From Eubacterium pyruvativorans (GTDB taxonomy: Bacteria; Bacillota; Clostridia; Peptostreptococcales; Anaerovoracaceae), in NCBI RefSeq assembly GCF_900102225.1, contig NZ_FNBF01000011.1, positions 1-57,112 on the forward strand: a stretch of DNA of 57,112 bases, given 5' to 3'. A model generated the notes under the pieces. It saw only the letters and a list, made by a program, of their open reading frames with translations, was not told the DNA's origin and ran no database searches. Each line of letters begins with the position of its first letter. The first letter of the stretch is position 1. Below, piece by piece: positions 27,997 to 36,649 of this stretch. The position numbers were made by a program, and so were the translations under genes.

Positions 27997-28070
27997 GGTG
28001 GGTAGTGGGATTTGAACCCACGCATGCAGGAATCACAATCCTGTGTCTTAACCACTTGACGACACCCACC
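27997..28070 (-). tRNA. tRNA-His(GTG)
   Basis: Anticodon loop TTGTGAT. An eight-pair acceptor including the extra G-1:C73 typical of tRNA-His. The 3' end continues CTT, so CCA is not encoded and must be added. Confidence 0.95.
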
Positions 28071-28127
28071 ATGTGGCACATGCATTATCATAACACATGT
28101 GTTTGACTTACGCAAGTCGAAAAAAAT

Positions 28128-28204
28128 TGGCGACCAAGACGAGGCTCGAACTCGTGACCTCCAGCGTGACAGGCTGGCATTCTAACCAACTGAACTACTT
28201 GGCC
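28128..28204 (-). tRNA. tRNA-Asp(GTC)
   Basis: Acceptor GGCCAAG/CTTGGTC, anticodon loop CTGTCAC, discriminator G, encoded CCA. Confidence 0.97.
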
Positions 28205-28209
28205 AAATA

Positions 28210-28285
28210 TGGTGGGCGTTATAGGGCTCGAACCTATGACCTCCTGCTTGTAAGGCAGATGCTCTCCCAGCTGAGCTAAACGCCC
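28210..28285 (-). tRNA. tRNA-Val(TAC)
   Basis: Acceptor GGGCGTT/AACGCCC, anticodon loop CTTACAA, T loop TTCGAGC, discriminator A, encoded CCA. Only five bases separate it from tRNA-Asp. Confidence 0.97.
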
Positions 28286-28291
28286 TGAAAA

Positions 28292-28365
28292 TAGCGGCGA
28301 GTGGAGTCGAACCACCGACCTTCCGGGTATGAACCGGACGCTCTAGCCAACTAAGCTACACCGCC
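28292..28365 (-). tRNA. tRNA-Met(CAT)
   Basis: Anticodon loop TTCATAC. The acceptor stem GGCGGTG/CGCCGCT closes with a G1:U72 wobble, and no CCA is encoded. The first pair is not the C:A mismatch of an initiator tRNA, so elongator Met is most likely; a tRNA-Ile with modified CAT cannot be fully excluded. Confidence 0.9.
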
Positions 28366-28728
28366 ATATTCTCTCGCAGACAGCTTCTCGTGAAAACCGA
28401 CTACGCGAACTATATTACCAAAGCGACACGTTTCTGTCAAGAACTTTCTGATGTTCTTCTGCAAGCACATTCGGGAAAGGATCTTTCCTGCTGCACCTTC
28501 GGAAAGGCACTCCTCTGTGCGGCGCAATCGCCCGGGTGCTCTGACGAGCAACAAAAGTTATTATATCACACGATCCGATTCATGGGAAGAAGAAAATTTC
28601 CATGAAACCGTTTTTTTTCGAGATACCGGTAAACGAGGCGTATCGTCCCCCGTTTACCGGTTCTCTGTCGATCTGATCCGTACCGGCTCCCACGGCCCCG
28701 AATATCAGAAATTACTACATATCACTAC
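28366..28728. other. 363-base intergenic region upstream of the tRNA operon
   Basis: Holds the tRNA promoter at its left end and, at 28626-28661, an 11-bp inverted repeat (ACCGGTAAACG/CGTTTACCGGT) after the surface-protein gene. On minus no T run follows it; on plus it is preceded by a run of eight T. Otherwise nothing I can support. Confidence 0.6.
28412..28440 (-). promoter_or_regulatory. Sigma-A promoter of the six-tRNA operon
   Basis: Minus strand consensus TTGACA, 17 bases, TAATAT, ending about 45 bases before tRNA-Met. A strong stable-RNA type promoter. Confidence 0.9.
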
Positions 28729-31700
28729 TTATCTCCGTTTCGACGTTCTGCGCTTTTCCCGGAACGCCAGAATGCACACCAGCATGAGCACGACTGCTGC
28801 ACCACTGATTATCAGAACATGCCGCCTCATATCGAAGCGGTCTCCTGTCTGAACCAGCGGTCCCTTCCCATCATCCCGGGATTTCTGCGTCTTCGTCTTT
28901 TCCACGGTTTCTTCCTTCGATTTGTCCGGTTTTTTTGCCTGATCCGGTGCTGGGTTGTCCGGTTTCACAGTCTGATTCTGCGGCGGATTATCCTGCGCCG
29001 GATTATCCTGTTTTCCGGGCTGGTTCTGCCCCGGTTTATCCGGATTCCCCGCCGGATCATTCCCGTTCGGCTTCGGATCTTCTTTCCCCGGCGCCGGGTC
29101 CGGAACGTCCACGGTCACGGTGTGATCCGTTTTCACCGGCTCCCCGTTGTCTGATGCACCGATGATCACATTCCGGAGTTTTTCTCCTTTCCCTGCGTTC
29201 TCCGGAATTTTCACCGGATAGGTCACCCGCATCGTCACGCCAAACGGCAGATCATGATGGGTTTCCAGACGGAATCCGTTTCCCTCCTCATTCTTCCGGA
29301 ACGAACAATCCCTTGTGATATCCTGGTCCTCCATGGTCACCCGGGCCTTGGACAGATCATAGACCCCGGCCTTCGAATCAAACTGGTCTGTAAAAGTCAC
29401 ATTCTTCGCCAGGACATTGTCCCGGATCTGCCGTAATTCCAGAGTGTACATTGCAGTATCTCCCGGATGGTAAATCCCTTTGTCACTGGATTTGGTGATT
29501 TTCAGCACCGGTCCCTTGATGCCTGCCGTATTTTCATCTGAATCGCCTCCGGACGGAATCTTGTCGTCATCACGAATGAGATCTCCGTTCGTGTTCAGGG
29601 TCGCCGGCACGGTGATCCGATTCTTCACCACATCTCCTCCCAGGTTCTCATCATCCACAACAACACTGTAGGACAGGGTGATTCGCCTCTTCAGCGCCAG
29701 GTTTTCGTAGTCCGTCTTCGTCCGGTAGGCAGCCGTCCGGCCCCTTGGATCCTCCGTGGCAGGAATCGTGCCGTCCGGGCCGCCCATATTCCGGTATTCT
29801 CCCAGGAATCGAACCGTAAAGCCCTTTAAAGCCCCTTCCTTGTCGTAATCGTACTTCAGTTCATAATCCTTTCCTTTCTCCATGGAGCGGCCGTTCTCAT
29901 CCTCAGCCTCCACAGAACCTTTCTGCAGTGAGACACCTTTCGTTTCGATCGTATCCGCCGCACAGATATCCCGCATGAAGCATCCCCCGTTGATCTGAGT
30001 GATCTCTGCAGTATAGCTGATGGTATCACCGGTGGAATACTTCCCGGACGGATCCCCCGTCGTCTTGGATGCCTGCTTCGTCACATGCATCTTCGGGGAA
30101 TTAATATATACCGTTTCCGAAGCAGTTTTCTCCGGAACACCCCACGCTCCCGCCGTCACGGTATTCTTCATCACTGTGCCGTTCAGCGTTCTGTCCGCTG
30201 TGCCTGTGAAGGTCAGCGTTACGGTCTCTCCGTACTTCAGATGATCTGCCCGGTATTCGAATCCGTTTCCGTTCTCTGTCACAGCGACTTCGTATTTTCC
30301 GGAAGCGCCGCTGACCGAAAGGCTCTCGGGGTCAATCCGGAACCCGTTCGGGAAATCCGTGTCTTTCACGTATACCCGGTAGGCTTCCGCCTTCGGATTT
30401 TTCTGGGTGAAGGTCACCCGATACGGAATGTGGTCTCCAACCTGAAATTCATAGGGCTCTGCCGATTTTGTCACCAGAATGCCCGGGTTCTTCGGACCAT
30501 CTTCTGCACCGGGCAGCCCCACTTCCGTGACGGTCTCATTGGTGGTTTTCCGATACGTATGGCCGGTCCGGGTATGGACTTTCAGTTCTCCCTGGTCCAG
30601 CATCCTGAGGGTCAGACCATCCTCACTGAGAAGCGGTTTCTTCTCGCCGTAACGGCTGGTCAGAGTGCGCAGGGATTCCTGCGTCGGGTACTTGTCCGTA
30701 TTGATCTTCACTCGGATACGCAGTGTATACAGGTGATCATAGAAATCCGCATTGTCCAGTGCGCCATCCATAGCAGCCGCCGTTACCTTCTGACCGTCTA
30801 CGGCAATCCGAAACCCGCTGGAATTCACCCCGTCCTGCAGAACCACTGCATCCACCGGCTGCAGGACATCCTCCAGTTCATCGGACAGAACATACTGATC
30901 GAAGTAGGTTGACGGCGCATAGCCTGCACCAACCTGATGACTGACATCAATGGTGTACACCTCATCCGGCCGCAGCAGCCGATTGCCGGTTACATTTTCT
31001 TCATCGCTGTCACTGACCCGCTTATACGGCTCATTCGGTTCCAGGTCCGCCATGCCGTAAGCATTGATGAAGTAATAGGACCAGTAACCGCTGCCGCCCC
31101 GGCTCGTGCCGAAGCGAAGCCGGAAGGCGGATTCGTCCTTGAAATAAAATCCGCAGGCATCCTTCGGATCGTTATCATGCTCTTCCCAATTCCTCGTTCC
31201 CTGACCGAAGGTTACGCTTTCTTCCGATGCTGCGAAATCCAGATTCGTGTCATGAGCAACGCAGAGATATGCCGGTGCTTTCGCTCCCCGGAAGGTGACC
31301 GTCTGACCGGCATCAATATCTCCGAACGTCAGATTCGATGAAATGGGGTACTTCGTATCCGTGCCTGCCCGGAAGAATTCATATTTCAGATCCAGATCAC
31401 CGGTGCCGTAGACGAAGGTGTGCGGCATCGCATGACGGCTGATGAACACATACTTCATGCTGCGCTCCACATTCGGCTCCGTCCAGTTCATGATCGTGAT
31501 CTTCATATCGATGTAATCGAATTTTTTCTCCCGGTTGTTGTAAATTTTCAGATTGCCGATTCGGACTCCGGCCTCTCCCTTCCGGATTTTCTCCAGGTTG
31601 AAGCCGACTATTTTCTCCGGACTGCGCCATACATAGGACGTGCGAACCCGCTGGTCCAGTTTTCCGTCCCTGGCATCCCCGGCAATCCGATCCAGTGCCC

Positions 31701-32013
31701 CATGGATTTTGTCTCCCTGGAACGATTCGCCAAAGGCGCTGTACGTGGGCGTTCTTCCATCCAGTTTCTTCGATGTCTGCTGAATGCCATTAGCATATTC
31801 ATTCGGCACCCAGAACGCCTTGTTCATGTGCTCCCATGTGGAATAATGTCCATGGGCACTGCGGTAATTCTCCGCCCGGGCACCGCCCCGGGCGGCATTT
31901 CCGGATCCTTCTGCGGCATAGACCTTCCCGGTACAGACCGAAGCAATTGCGATTAAGATCAATACAACCACAAACAGGGCCGGTGTCCGATCCCGTTTTC
32001 TCCATTTTTCCAT
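28729..32013 (-). CDS. Sortase-anchored surface protein with variant LVQTG signal
   Basis: 1094 residues. Signal peptide and hydrophobic stretch at about 11-33 (VYAAEG cleavage region). An N-terminal region to about residue 500 has no recognised family. Then come at least three DUF11/isopeptide-type beta-sandwich repeats, each opening with a pattern like ILVTKSAEPYEFQVGD, MHVTKQASKTTG or LKITKSSDKGIYHPGD. A Pro/Asn/Asp/Lys-rich stalk (about 950-1045) leads to the sorting signal LVQTG (1053-1057), a membrane helix and a positive tail. Proline is replaced by Val in the motif. The ribosome site GGAG lies in the end of the sortase gene, so the two are coupled. Probably an adhesin or pilus-like stalk protein (inference). 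Confidence 0.88.
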   Translation of the reverse strand: MEKWRKRDRTPALFVVVLILIAIASVCTGKVYAAEGSGNAARGGARAENYRSAHGHYSTWEHMNKAFWVPNEYANGIQQTSKKLDGRTPTYSAFGESFQGDKIHGALDRIAGDARDGKLDQRVRTSYVWRSPEKIVGFNLEKIRKGEAGVRIGNLKIYNNREKKFDYIDMKITIMNWTEPNVERSMKYVFISRHAMPHTFVYGTGDLDLKYEFFRAGTDTKYPISSNLTFGDIDAGQTVTFRGAKAPAYLCVAHDTNLDFAASEESVTFGQGTRNWEEHDNDPKDACGFYFKDESAFRLRFGTSRGGSGYWSYYFINAYGMADLEPNEPYKRVSDSDEENVTGNRLLRPDEVYTIDVSHQVGAGYAPSTYFDQYVLSDELEDVLQPVDAVVLQDGVNSSGFRIAVDGQKVTAAAMDGALDNADFYDHLYTLRIRVKINTDKYPTQESLRTLTSRYGEKKPLLSEDGLTLRMLDQGELKVHTRTGHTYRKTTNETVTEVGLPGAEDGPKNPGILVTKSAEPYEFQVGDHIPYRVTFTQKNPKAEAYRVYVKDTDFPNGFRIDPESLSVSGASGKYEVAVTENGNGFEYRADHLKYGETVTLTFTGTADRTLNGTVMKNTVTAGAWGVPEKTASETVYINSPKMHVTKQASKTTGDPSGKYSTGDTISYTAEITQINGGCFMRDICAADTIETKGVSLQKGSVEAEDENGRSMEKGKDYELKYDYDKEGALKGFTVRFLGEYRNMGGPDGTIPATEDPRGRTAAYRTKTDYENLALKRRITLSYSVVVDDENLGGDVVKNRITVPATLNTNGDLIRDDDKIPSGGDSDENTAGIKGPVLKITKSSDKGIYHPGDTAMYTLELRQIRDNVLAKNVTFTDQFDSKAGVYDLSKARVTMEDQDITRDCSFRKNEEGNGFRLETHHDLPFGVTMRVTYPVKIPENAGKGEKLRNVIIGASDNGEPVKTDHTVTVDVPDPAPGKEDPKPNGNDPAGNPDKPGQNQPGKQDNPAQDNPPQNQTVKPDNPAPDQAKKPDKSKEETVEKTKTQKSRDDGKGPLVQTGDRFDMRRHVLIISGAAVVLMLVCILAFREKRRTSKRR

Positions 32014-32016
32014 ACA

Positions 32017-32811
32017 TCACTCCTTCCGAACGAAAACAACAGCGAAACGGCCGTAGGGCCGCGGTATATGATAAGCGCAGGTGGATAATGTCAGCGTCCG
32101 GGAAGACGCCGGCATTTTCCCCGCTCCCACCAGTCTCAGATAACGTTTCATGCCGGACCGGGTGTAAATCCCGCTGTAATCCAGATAGCAGGGCTGCTTC
32201 CTGGTATCGGCAAAAAAGGAACAGCACACGCGATAATATTCGCGTGTGCTGCTGCCATCCCGGTGAATCCGGTCGAACCAGAGCGCCGGATGCCGCCTGC
32301 GGCCTGCCCGGGATCCAAAATACTCCTCCAGCCTGCCGAACACAGCCCCGCTGCGCATGTGGTGCCCGTAGATCATGAGATTCCCGGTTTTGCATGGGTC
32401 CGACCGCCCTTCCAGAAACGGAACCCCTTCCGGAGATGCTTTCCCATAAAAATCACGATGCAGATATTTCGTATTATTTCCTTTCACGTACATAACAGGG
32501 TAGCTGATCCCGGTGCCCGGCACCCGGATCCAGCCTGCCAGATCCGCTCCGTTCCGGGAACGAATCAGTTCCCGATAGTCCCGCCCCGGCCCGCCGTTCT
32601 TCCCCGGGAGCCGGCAGGCCTTCCCCTCCCCTCCGGATGCGGAAGGCTCCGAAACACGGCTTTCCATCCGACGGAACGTCCGCTCCGAAGTCTGTAACGC
32701 GCTGCGGTATCGAAGCACCTCCCCGGCTTCCACACCGATCAGCAGCAGACAGACGACCCCTATGATCAACAGAACCACTCCCACAGGGGAATGCGGCCGT
32801 TTACATGTCAT
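32017..32811 (-). CDS. srtB: Class B sortase
   Basis: 264 residues with an N-terminal signal-anchor (about 10-28). The sortase B core shows GWIRVPGTGISYPVMY and YLHRDFYGKASPEGVPFLE, catalytic His150 in IYGHHM, Cys245 in LTLSTCAYH and Arg255 in YGRFAVVF. It should cleave a sorting motif and attach the protein to peptidoglycan. The surface protein gene starts three bases after its stop, making LVQTG the likely dedicated substrate. Class B rather than A or C is based on the Trp-Ile-Xaa-Val-Pro start and the residues around His and Cys. GGAGGAGGG precedes the ATG. Confidence 0.92.
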   Translation of the reverse strand: MTCKRPHSPVGVVLLIIGVVCLLLIGVEAGEVLRYRSALQTSERTFRRMESRVSEPSASGGEGKACRLPGKNGGPGRDYRELIRSRNGADLAGWIRVPGTGISYPVMYVKGNNTKYLHRDFYGKASPEGVPFLEGRSDPCKTGNLMIYGHHMRSGAVFGRLEEYFGSRAGRRRHPALWFDRIHRDGSSTREYYRVCCSFFADTRKQPCYLDYSGIYTRSGMKRYLRLVGAGKMPASSRTLTLSTCAYHIPRPYGRFAVVFVRKE

Positions 32812-32841
32812 TTTTTTGTCCCTCCTCCCGTTTCTCCCACG

Positions 32842-32871
32842 AAAAAAGAGAGACCTGAAGACAGATCTCTC
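32842..32871 (-). terminator. Intrinsic terminator between ychF and srtB
   Basis: Minus strand GAGAGATCTG pairs with CAGGTCTCTC around a four-base loop, then six T. It separates lgt-ychF from the sortase operon, so srtB needs read-through or an unseen promoter. Confidence 0.9.
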
Positions 32872-32900
32872 CTCCGTTGGAACCGGTCACGGACCGATTA

Positions 32901-34001
32901 CTATACATTAAACAGGAATGTGATAATATCGCCGTCCTTCACCACATATTCCTTTCCCTCGGAGCGCAGCAGTCCCAATTCTTTCGCCCGGGTCATGCTG
33001 CCGCCGCACTGGTCAATGAATGTGTCATATCCGATGGTCTCCGCCCGGATAAACCCGCGCTCGAAGTCTGTGTGAATCTTTCCGGCCGCCTGCGGCGCCT
33101 TGGTGCCTTCCGTGATTGTCCAGGCCCGGCACTCGTCCTCTCCCGCCGTCAGGAAGGAAATGAGGTTCAGCAGGCGGTAGGAGGCCTTTACCAGCTTGTC
33201 CAGCCCGGACTCCTCGATGCCCAGTTCCTGCAGGTAATCCGCTTTCTCGTCATCGTCCAGCTCGGAGATTTCCTGTTCGATTTCCGCACAGATCGTCACC
33301 GCCTGGGCACCTTCCGAAGCGGCGAACTCCTTCACCTTCTGCACATAGCCGTTGGATTCGGCATCCGCCGCATCATCTTCACTCACATTCGCCACATAGA
33401 TAATCGGCTTGTAGGAAAGCAGATTCAGACCTTCCACAAAGCCGGCCTCCTCCTCGTCCAGGTCCGTCATGGCCCGGGCAGATTTTCCCTCCGCCAGGAA
33501 GGCGTTCACCTTCTCCAGAATGGCCAGTTCTCTGGCCGCTTCCTTGTCATTGCGTGCCACCTTGGCCACCTTGCCGATGCGCTTCTCCAGCACCTCGATG
33601 TCCGCCAGAATCAGCTCCGTGTTGATGGTCTCGATATCCGCCAGAGGATCGATCTTGCCGGACACGTGGACGATATTTTCATCTTCAAAACATCTCACCA
33701 CGTGCACGATCGCCGCCACGTCCCGGATATGACCCAGGAATTTATTTCCCAGACCTTCCCCCTGGGATGCGCCCTTCACCAGACCGGCGATGTCACAGAA
33801 CTCAATTGTCGTATAGATCGTTCTCTTCGAATTATATATTTCATGAAGCCGCCTGATCCTCGGATCCGGCACCGTCACGACCCCGACATTCGGCTCGATG
33901 GTGCAGAACGGATAGTTCGCCGCCTCTGCCCCCGCCTTGGTGATTGCGTTGAAAAGTGTGCTCTTCCCGACATTCGGGAGACCGATGATACCCAGCTTCA
34001 T
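32901..34001 (-). CDS. ychF: Redox-regulated ATPase/GTPase YchF (OLA1 family)
   Basis: 366 residues, normal length. G1 motif [14 protein letters not shown] at the N-terminus, switch region [20 protein letters not shown], the variant NVSE in place of NKxD (ATP preference), and the C-terminal TGS domain ([31 protein letters not shown]). Binds ribosomes and is linked to stress and iron responses in other bacteria. Its ATG overlaps the lgt stop (ATGA). Confidence 0.97.
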   Translation of the reverse strand: MKLGIIGLPNVGKSTLFNAITKAGAEAANYPFCTIEPNVGVVTVPDPRIRRLHEIYNSKRTIYTTIEFCDIAGLVKGASQGEGLGNKFLGHIRDVAAIVHVVRCFEDENIVHVSGKIDPLADIETINTELILADIEVLEKRIGKVAKVARNDKEAARELAILEKVNAFLAEGKSARAMTDLDEEEAGFVEGLNLLSYKPIIYVANVSEDDAADAESNGYVQKVKEFAASEGAQAVTICAEIEQEISELDDDEKADYLQELGIEESGLDKLVKASYRLLNLISFLTAGEDECRAWTITEGTKAPQAAGKIHTDFERGFIRAETIGYDTFIDQCGGSMTRAKELGLLRSEGKEYVVKDGDIITFLFNV

Positions 34002-34756
34002 GATACTGACTCCTTCTTATGTTTCTCTCTTTTTTTCAGATATAGATACAGTCCGAGACAAAATGCGAACGCGCAGACGCTCAGCACCTGTGCCTGCCGG
34101 AAAGGTCCGATCATCAGACTGTCCGTACGCAGCCCTTCCACGAAAAAACGTTCGAAGGAATACAGCATACCGTACAGACAGGCGATCTGTCCACGGAACG
34201 ACCTTCTCCGGTCCATCCAGAGCAGGAAGAAGAACAGTCCGAAGCACCAGATCGATTCATACAGGAAAGTGGGATGCACCTTCACGCCGTCCACCATAAT
34301 ACCCCAGGGAAGATTCGTCGGGCCGCCGTGGGCCTCCGAATTAAAGAAATTCCCCCATCGTCCGATGGACTGGGCCAGCGCCACCTGCGGAAACACCAGA
34401 TCCGCCAGTTCCAGCAGATGAATGTGATAGTGCCGGCAGACCACTACCCCCACAACGGTACCCGCAATCAATCCGCCGTGAATGGCCAGCCCTCCCGCCC
34501 GGATGTCCAGTGCGGAAACCGGATTATCCCGGTACATATCCCAGCTGAAAATCACATAATAGAGTCTGGCGCCGATGATGGAAAACGGGATCATCCAGAT
34601 GGCGAAATCCAGGATGTGCTCACTTTCAATGCCGTGTTTCGGCGCCCGGAAATAGCTGATCAGAATCGCCAGAACGAAACCCGTGGCGATCAGAATTCCG
34701 TACCACCGTATCTGCAGACCCATAATGGTGAATGCAATGGGATCAGGTGCTGTCAT
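33998..34756 (-). CDS. lgt: Prolipoprotein diacylglyceryl transferase
   Basis: 252 residues, seven-helix membrane enzyme that transfers diacylglycerol from phosphatidylglycerol to the lipobox Cys. The GLAIHGGLIAG segment (His essential) and the Lgt signature LAQSIGRWGNFFNSEAHGG are intact, as is RTDSLMIG near the C-terminus. GAGGAG precedes the ATG. Coupled to ychF by a four-base overlap. Confidence 0.97.
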   Translation of the reverse strand: MTAPDPIAFTIMGLQIRWYGILIATGFVLAILISYFRAPKHGIESEHILDFAIWMIPFSIIGARLYYVIFSWDMYRDNPVSALDIRAGGLAIHGGLIAGTVVGVVVCRHYHIHLLELADLVFPQVALAQSIGRWGNFFNSEAHGGPTNLPWGIMVDGVKVHPTFLYESIWCFGLFFFLLWMDRRRSFRGQIACLYGMLYSFERFFVEGLRTDSLMIGPFRQAQVLSVCAFAFCLGLYLYLKKREKHKKESVS

Positions 34757-34805
34757 ATATTTCTCCTCTTCTCCTGTCCTGCAGGACAGAACTGTTAACC
34801 CGTAT

Positions 34806-34814
34806 ATGATAGCA
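34806..34814 (-). promoter_or_regulatory. Extended -10 promoter candidate for lgt-ychF
   Basis: Minus strand TGCTATCAT about 50 bases before lgt; no good -35. Just upstream a 10-bp direct repeat (GAATGCTATT on plus) occurs twice next to each other. Confidence 0.4.
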
Positions 34815-34847
34815 CAGCCGAAGATTTTTTGCGAATGCTATTGAATG

Positions 34848-35234
34848 CTATTCACCGGAAATCGATGTCTCTTCCTCCTTTTCCCGGGACGATCCGATAG
34901 AAAACCGGCTCCGGCAGGGCATATTCCTTTCCATCCGGTATTCTGATACGATCCGAAGATCCTTTCGGGTCAGAATAATCTCCGCCCGGGGCGCCTTCCC
35001 CGGCTCCCGGGTAATCCGGGCTTTCATTCTGCCGGAAGCCATCTCTTCCGGAAATGCAGACCGCAGCAGAGATTCCCCCGCCGCCGGTCCCCCGAGCAGG
35101 GCCCCACAGGCGGCGTTATCGGTCTCGGCGGCCATTCTCTGACGGAGCAGGAGGACTTCCTCCATCCGACTCTCCATCGTCAGAAGCGTGATTCCGAACA
35201 GCAGAATAGCTGTGGTCATGATGAGATTCCTCAC
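34848..35234 (-). CDS. Short Tad-locus membrane protein (pseudopilin-like), last gene of operon
   Basis: 128 residues from a GTG start preceded by AGGAAGGG; the frame is open further upstream, so a longer form starting at 35288 is possible. One N-terminal helix (RNLIMTTAILLFGITLL) and a soluble part of about 100 residues. The start is similar to three other short proteins of this operon. It overlaps the preceding gene by 119 bases. TadE/TadF-like minor pilin is an inference from architecture and position. Confidence 0.6.
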   Translation of the reverse strand: MRNLIMTTAILLFGITLLTMESRMEEVLLLRQRMAAETDNAACGALLGGPAAGESLLRSAFPEEMASGRMKARITREPGKAPRAEIILTRKDLRIVSEYRMERNMPCRSRFSIGSSREKEEETSISGE

Positions 35235-35664
35235 GGTCTTTCCCTTCCTTCTCTTTTCTTTCTTCCTTCTTCTCCGGCAGATATTCACTGATGCAGGAGC
35301 GGTCCGCCCGGTACCGGAAGCGGTTCCGGTCCGAAGGAATCCCCCAGAAACCGGCCGCTCCCAGTGCAGGCTTCACCGGAAACAGCACCCGGAAGCGGAT
35401 CCGCCCCGGCCGCTCCGTCCGTTCCCTGGTTCCGCCGATTTCCACCTCTTTCTCCCGGCATCCGGTGATTTTCACCAACTCCCGCCGCAGGGCGGTTTCC
35501 CGTTCTCCCGTCACGCAGCCCTCTGCCCGGACTTCCTGCCGAAAATTTTCGATGGCAGCCTCCGCCCGGATCACTTTCGAATACACGGCTTCCATCTGAA
35601 CGAACTCCATCAGGATCGCCAGCAGAATCACGATGCAGGGCACCGCCGTAATCAGATTCTTCAT
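35116..35664 (-). CDS. TadE/TadF-like short membrane protein of the Tad operon
   Basis: 182 residues as read. MKNLITAVPCIVILLAILMEF forms one membrane helix, followed by a coiled, charged segment (YSKVIRAEAAIENFRQEVRAEG) and a small domain containing FRVLFPVKPALGAAGF. From about residue 138 the sequence is highly charged and overlaps the next gene in another frame, so the natural C-terminus may be shorter or a frameshift may be present. Starts on the stop of the second Flp-like gene (ATGA). Confidence 0.6.
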   Translation of the reverse strand: MKNLITAVPCIVILLAILMEFVQMEAVYSKVIRAEAAIENFRQEVRAEGCVTGERETALRRELVKITGCREKEVEIGGTRERTERPGRIRFRVLFPVKPALGAAGFWGIPSDRNRFRYRADRSCISEYLPEKKEERKEKEGKDREESHHDHSYSAVRNHASDDGESDGGSPPAPSENGRRDR

Positions 35665-35807
35665 GCTGTCATCCCTTCATATTGCCGGATCGCCTGCTCC
35701 AGAACATGTTTTGCCCCGATTCTCAGACTGTCATGATCCCCCGCAATCATGCCGAACAGAATGCAGGCCAGCAGGATCATGCCCACTGTGATGATCATAT
35801 CCTTCAT
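35661..35807 (-). CDS. Second Flp-like small membrane protein
   Basis: 48 residues, with GGGAGG and a five-base gap before ATG. MKDMIITVGMILLACILFGM is a single helix, followed by AGDHDSLRIGAKHVLEQAI. It parallels the neighbouring Flp-like protein in both its start and in GD-x-x-SL after the helix, so the two look like duplicates. Probably a pilin-type subunit (inference). Coupled by ATGA overlap to the next gene. Confidence 0.65.
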   Translation of the reverse strand: MKDMIITVGMILLACILFGMIAGDHDSLRIGAKHVLEQAIRQYEGMTA

Positions 35808-35834
35808 GTTGCCTCCCGTTTACTCGAAATTGTT

Positions 35835-35996
35835 TCATTCCCCGAAAGCGCCGCCGATGGACTCTACGGCGCTGCTTCCCACCGCCACCATGTCCTCCGC
35901 AGCGCTCTTCAGGCTTCCTTCATCCCCCAGGATCATGGTATTCACAATGATTACCCCCAGCAGAATGGTTCCGATAATGATAATCAGGTTCTTCAT
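35835..35996 (-). CDS. Flp-like small pilin candidate
   Basis: 53 residues, with AAGGAGGAGG before ATG. One helix (KNLIIIIGTILLGVIIVNTM) then GDEGSLKSAAEDMVAVGSSAVESIGGAF, a small-residue amphipathic tail as in Flp pilins. The usual prepilin Gly before the helix with Glu at +5 is not seen, so processing by a TadV/CpaA-type peptidase is doubtful. Placed after TadC, where flp or pseudopilin genes often lie. Confidence 0.65.
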   Translation of the reverse strand: MKNLIIIIGTILLGVIIVNTMILGDEGSLKSAAEDMVAVGSSAVESIGGAFGE

Positions 35997-36043
35997 TTTC
36001 CTCCTCCTTTCCGGCCCTGTCATTCCGCCTCCTCCGGCAGGAC

Positions 36044-36634
36044 TCACATCCCGCTGATCTGTCCCAGCATGGCGAACATGTCCATGAACACCACCACAAC
36101 GACAAAATTCATGAGTATGGCAAAAATCGCAGTCATAGCACAGACCGTGGTCAGCAGGGATTTCACATTCGTCCGGCGCATGGCCCGGGTGACCCGTTCC
36201 CCCCGGAATGTCTCTTCGAAGGACTCCATGGCCGTCACCAATTCCGCCGGATTAATCTGCTCCAGTTTTCCAAGAATCATCGCAAAAGCTGAGGCGGACC
36301 GGGTATCGATCTGCTCCGTCATGGCATCGAAGGCGGCGCTTCCGGCTCCGCTCCGGAGCCGGAACAGAATTTCGTGATAAACCGGCTTCAGCAGATAACT
36401 GTTTTCCATCAGCTGCTCCAGCATATAGTCCCCGGACATGGGAATATTCTTCCGCACAATAGCCAGATTCTTCAAGAGGACGCAGCTGGAGAAAATCTCC
36501 TGTTCGGCCGCCCGCCGTTTCCAGCGCCGGATCCTCTGCCGGAACGCTTCCCTGCTGTCTTCGATCCGTTTCCTGACCCTTCCGTATCGCCGAAGTCTGC
36601 GAATGTACAGTACCGGTATTCTCCTTCTTCTCAT
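36044..36634 (-). CDS. tadC: TadC-like membrane protein (T2SF fold, short)
   Basis: 196 residues, about two thirds of a usual TadC. A basic N-terminal segment is followed by one T2SF-type helical domain (LLKPVYHEILFRLRSG, ELVTAMESFEETFRGERV) and two C-terminal helices (about 155-195). Inner-membrane platform partner of TadB and the TadA ATPase. AGGAGG nine bases before ATG. The predicted loss of the first membrane helix is notable. Confidence 0.7.
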   Translation of the reverse strand: MRRRRIPVLYIRRLRRYGRVRKRIEDSREAFRQRIRRWKRRAAEQEIFSSCVLLKNLAIVRKNIPMSGDYMLEQLMENSYLLKPVYHEILFRLRSGAGSAAFDAMTEQIDTRSASAFAMILGKLEQINPAELVTAMESFEETFRGERVTRAMRRTNVKSLLTTVCAMTAIFAILMNFVVVVVFMDMFAMLGQISGM

Positions 36635-36649
36635 CCCCTTCGCCTCCTG

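Noticed and set aside
28366-28728. Gene in the gap between the tRNA promoter and the surface protein
   Set aside because: Open frames here lack ribosome sites and sensible composition and overlap promoter and hairpin sequence.
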